From assembly GCF_016901225.1 (NCBI RefSeq), contig NZ_JAFEUL010000014.1, positions 50,889 through 114,888 of the forward strand: a DNA stretch of 64,000 bases. Reading direction: 5' to 3'. This document shows positions 62,684-64,000 of this stretch, piece after piece. Below the pieces are notes generated by a model. The model was not told where the DNA came from. It searched no databases and saw only the letters and a list, made by a program, of their open reading frames with translations. The stretch's first letter is position 1. Every line of letters starts with the position of its first letter. Position numbers and translations under genes: made by a program. The stretch is from Actibacterium sp. 188UL27-1. Its GTDB lineage: Bacteria; Pseudomonadota; Alphaproteobacteria; Rhodobacterales; Rhodobacteraceae.

Positions 62684-62759
62684 GCCCCTATAGCTCAGCT
62701 GGTAGAGCAACTGATTTGTAATCAGTAGGTCCGCGGTTCGAGTCCGTGTGGGGGCACCA
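62684..62759 (+). tRNA. tRNA-Thr (TGT anticodon)
   Basis: Starts GCCCCTATAGCTCAGC and ends with TGGGGGC plus encoded ACCA. The anticodon arm is ACTGA-TTTGTAA-TCAGT with anticodon TGT, the T arm contains GTTCGAG. The acceptor pairs 7 bases with one G-U. The 1.2 kb behind it is foreign-looking, so its 3' end may be an integration site. Confidence 0.95.
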
Positions 62760-62928
62760 CTCTTATTCATAAAATTCAGAAACTTGCGACAAAATCCAAA
62801 TGAGTTGGTTTTGTAGTTTTTGACCCTATGGTCGAATTTTGAGGTTTTTCGTGAATCGCGATCAAATGTTACAGTTTCGGGGCAAATCGAGTGTAGAATA
62901 AGGGTTATCGCCCCACGGGAGATTTGAA

Positions 62929-63219
62929 ATGATCACTTTTCATATTTCGATATATCGGCCCATTCCTCAAGAAGTTCCGCTGGAAGGTGGCGATTGGTGC
63001 ATTGAATTTGAGCTACACGACGACACAGGTATTCCCTCGGGTGATGGGAAGATTGGGATTATGCTGCCAAAAGGAGCAAGTGAAGATGACGTACGCGCCC
63101 TCCAAAGGGCGCTTCATATCAAGGGTGCAACGCTAGCTTTGATCGAACAGTCTGGATCGCTGGCAGTTCATCTATCCGCGGTTCTCGATCTGTGGAGTCC
63201 ACGAAACGATGAAGGTTGA
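62929..63219 (+). CDS. AT-rich orphan gene of unknown function after tRNA-Thr
   Basis: 96 residues, GGGAG 8 bases before the ATG. The sequence MITFHISIYRPIPQEVPLEG continues into an acidic, beta-rich small protein with GDWCIEFELHDDTGIPSGDG and a helical end (DVRALQRALHIKGATLALIE). No similarity is recognised. Its codon use and A/T-rich composition differ from its neighbours, and the AT-rich leader (62760-62928) has no other gene, which points to acquisition with the phage-like DNA downstream. Confidence 0.55.
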   Translation: MITFHISIYRPIPQEVPLEGGDWCIEFELHDDTGIPSGDGKIGIMLPKGASEDDVRALQRALHIKGATLALIEQSGSLAVHLSAVLDLWSPRNDEG

Positions 63220-63299
63220 TGGCCCCCGATGGAAAGATGTCAGCCTTGCGCTTACCCATACCCTCTTCGACAAAACCGCGTGACTGACGGCGCAACCAT

Positions 63300-63625
63300 T
63301 GCTCATAGGATTGTAAATCACATCTCCGTCATTGATGAATATGGTCACCGTGACAGAGCGGCAATTGAAATGGGCCAGGGGTCTTTGCCCTTGGAAGGAT
63401 CGATAGACCTCGCCAGATCGCAGATGTCTTGCCGTCCAGAACCGATGTCCAGCGTAGCCCGCGCAAGTTCTCCAAATCTGTGCTGGCCACATCGTCATGA
63501 ACCGTGGCTTGAACATGGGCGTAGAGGGTCCGCGCGGTGCCCAGTACATATTTGGCCGTGCGGGGGAAGACGGTGTGACACAAGGTTTGATGCGCGTGCG
63601 TCTGACCGTCATAGGAGAAAGACAT
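63300..63625 (-). pseudogene. Phage minor head protein (MuF/SPP1 gp7-like), frame-shifted remnant
   Basis: Reading leftwards from 63625: TLYAHVQATVHDDVASTDLE, NLRGLRWTSVLDGKTSAI, then the frame changes and continues EVYRSFQGQRPLAHFNCRSV. The combination 'xxxRW.SVLDxxTSxxC...G...PxAHFNCRS' is the conserved C-terminal part of phage head morphogenesis proteins of the MuF/SPP1 gp7 family. The N-terminus and the region around the frame change are missing, and the cysteine expected before RGL is replaced by W, so it is a prophage relic. Confidence 0.6.
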
Positions 63626-63634
63626 GAAATGGGT

Positions 63635-63880
63635 CTAGGTCGTTGGTTTGGCGTGCCCCTCTCGGAATCGCGCGAATGCTCCTAAAACTGCCCAAGCTGG
63701 GAGGTCCGGCTCGGGTGGCCGCTGCCTGAGCAGCGCGCGGATCTTGGCAAGGTTGGTCTTGCGGCCGCCGCTGGCCGGCAGACCGTAGTGCCGGGTACGG
63801 TGGAACCCGTCAGGAAGAACATGCATCAGGAAACGGCGCATGAACTTGCTTGTTTCGCTCCGCATGATCTTTTGCCGGTT
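63635..63880 (-). pseudogene. IS91-family transposase, C-terminal fragment
   Basis: The frame is open from about 63880 to the stop at 63635 and reads KIMRSETSKFMRRFLMHVLP, DGFHRTRHYGLPASGGRKTN, then LAKIRALLRQRPPEPDLP. The motif FxRRFLxHVLPxGFHRxRHYG is diagnostic of the C-terminal part of IS91/ISCR Y1-type transposases. The catalytic Y1/HUH part is missing and the fragment ends where the next IS begins. Confidence 0.7.
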
Positions 63881-64000
63881 GACCTGCTCCCCTGAAATGT
63901 CCGGTGTTTTTGGTTAGCCTGTTCTCCAAGAAGGAGACAGATGATGAAGAGAAGCCGTTTCAGTGAAGAACAGATAATCGGGATATTGAAAGAACATCAG
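63880..64000 (+). mobile_element. Left end of an IS3-family insertion sequence
   Basis: A terminal repeat-like sequence TGACCTGCTCCCCTGAAATG begins at 63880, directly at the broken end of the IS91 fragment, and a transposase orfA begins 61 bases later. The element continues beyond the window. The target-site duplication cannot be checked without the right end. Confidence 0.65.
63941..64000 (+). CDS. IS3-family transposase OrfA, 3' end outside window
   Basis: It starts MMKRSRFSEEQIIGILKEHQ (ATG at 63941 with AAGGAG 6 bases upstream), the usual N-terminus of IS3-family OrfA helix-turn-helix proteins (K/RRxRFSEEQIIGILKEHE). Only 20 codons are visible. OrfA normally partners with a frameshifted OrfB integrase. 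Confidence 0.8.
   Translation, partial: MMKRSRFSEEQIIGILKEHQ

Overview
The window is chromosomal DNA from an alphaproteobacterium, most likely a marine Rhodobacteraceae (Roseobacter-lineage) strain. This rests on the mix of families rather than on a database search: a TadG/TadE pilus trio with Roseobacter-style sequences, heterotetrameric sarcosine oxidase (soxBDAG), an RpoH with the alphaproteobacterial heat-shock sigma pattern, a GapR/DUF2312 protein, and a tRNA-His that lacks an encoded G-1 and has A73.

Layout: 1-2.4 kb, end of a tad pilus cluster (VWA-type TadG plus two TadE-like proteins). 2.4-9.3 kb, housekeeping genes (PepF peptidase, Ada, PEP-mutase family enzyme, RpoH) with two decayed genes (an L,D-transpeptidase-like protein and a Gfo/Idh/MocA oxidoreductase). 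9.4-16.3 kb, an RluD-type pseudouridine synthase, a tandem pair of glycosyltransferases running into tRNA-His, a GNAT enzyme, an exported protein with two TetR-type operators, and a LysR/RidA pair. 16.4-21.5 kb, sarcosine oxidase operon. 21.5-25.6 kb, dnaG-rpoD. 26.8-32.7 kb, a compact dedicated protein-sorting locus: an exosortase with an EpsI-like C-terminal domain, its apparent single VIT/VWA target with a C-terminal sorting signal, and a response regulator/histidine kinase pair. 32.8-35.7 kb, L-carnitine catabolic operon. 35.9-40.0 kb, an AttEFGH-like ABC export/lipocalin operon. 40.1-41.8 kb, metG. 41.9-44.1 kb, an MFS gene split and gutted around a group II intron remnant. 44.2-53.6 kb, YceI, aldo/keto reductase, an asparagine-synthase-like gene that abuts a truncated LysR, a siderophore-interacting protein, an XRE/desaturase divergent pair and a DMT transporter. 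53.7-62.5 kb, lipid acyltransferase, Nudix, DUF983, an ECF sigma/membrane protein/periplasmic sensor operon, PhoD and GapR. 62.7-64 kb, tRNA-Thr followed by a small mobile-element graveyard (phage MuF head-protein remnant, IS91 fragment, start of an IS3-family element).

How the genes work together: the carnitine operon yields glycine betaine, and the sarcosine oxidase works two demethylations further down the same route, so the strain probably uses quaternary amines. The exosortase locus looks self-contained: enzyme, one substrate and a dedicated two-component system. At least nine disrupted genes lie in the window, so there is ongoing local gene decay and mobile-element turnover.
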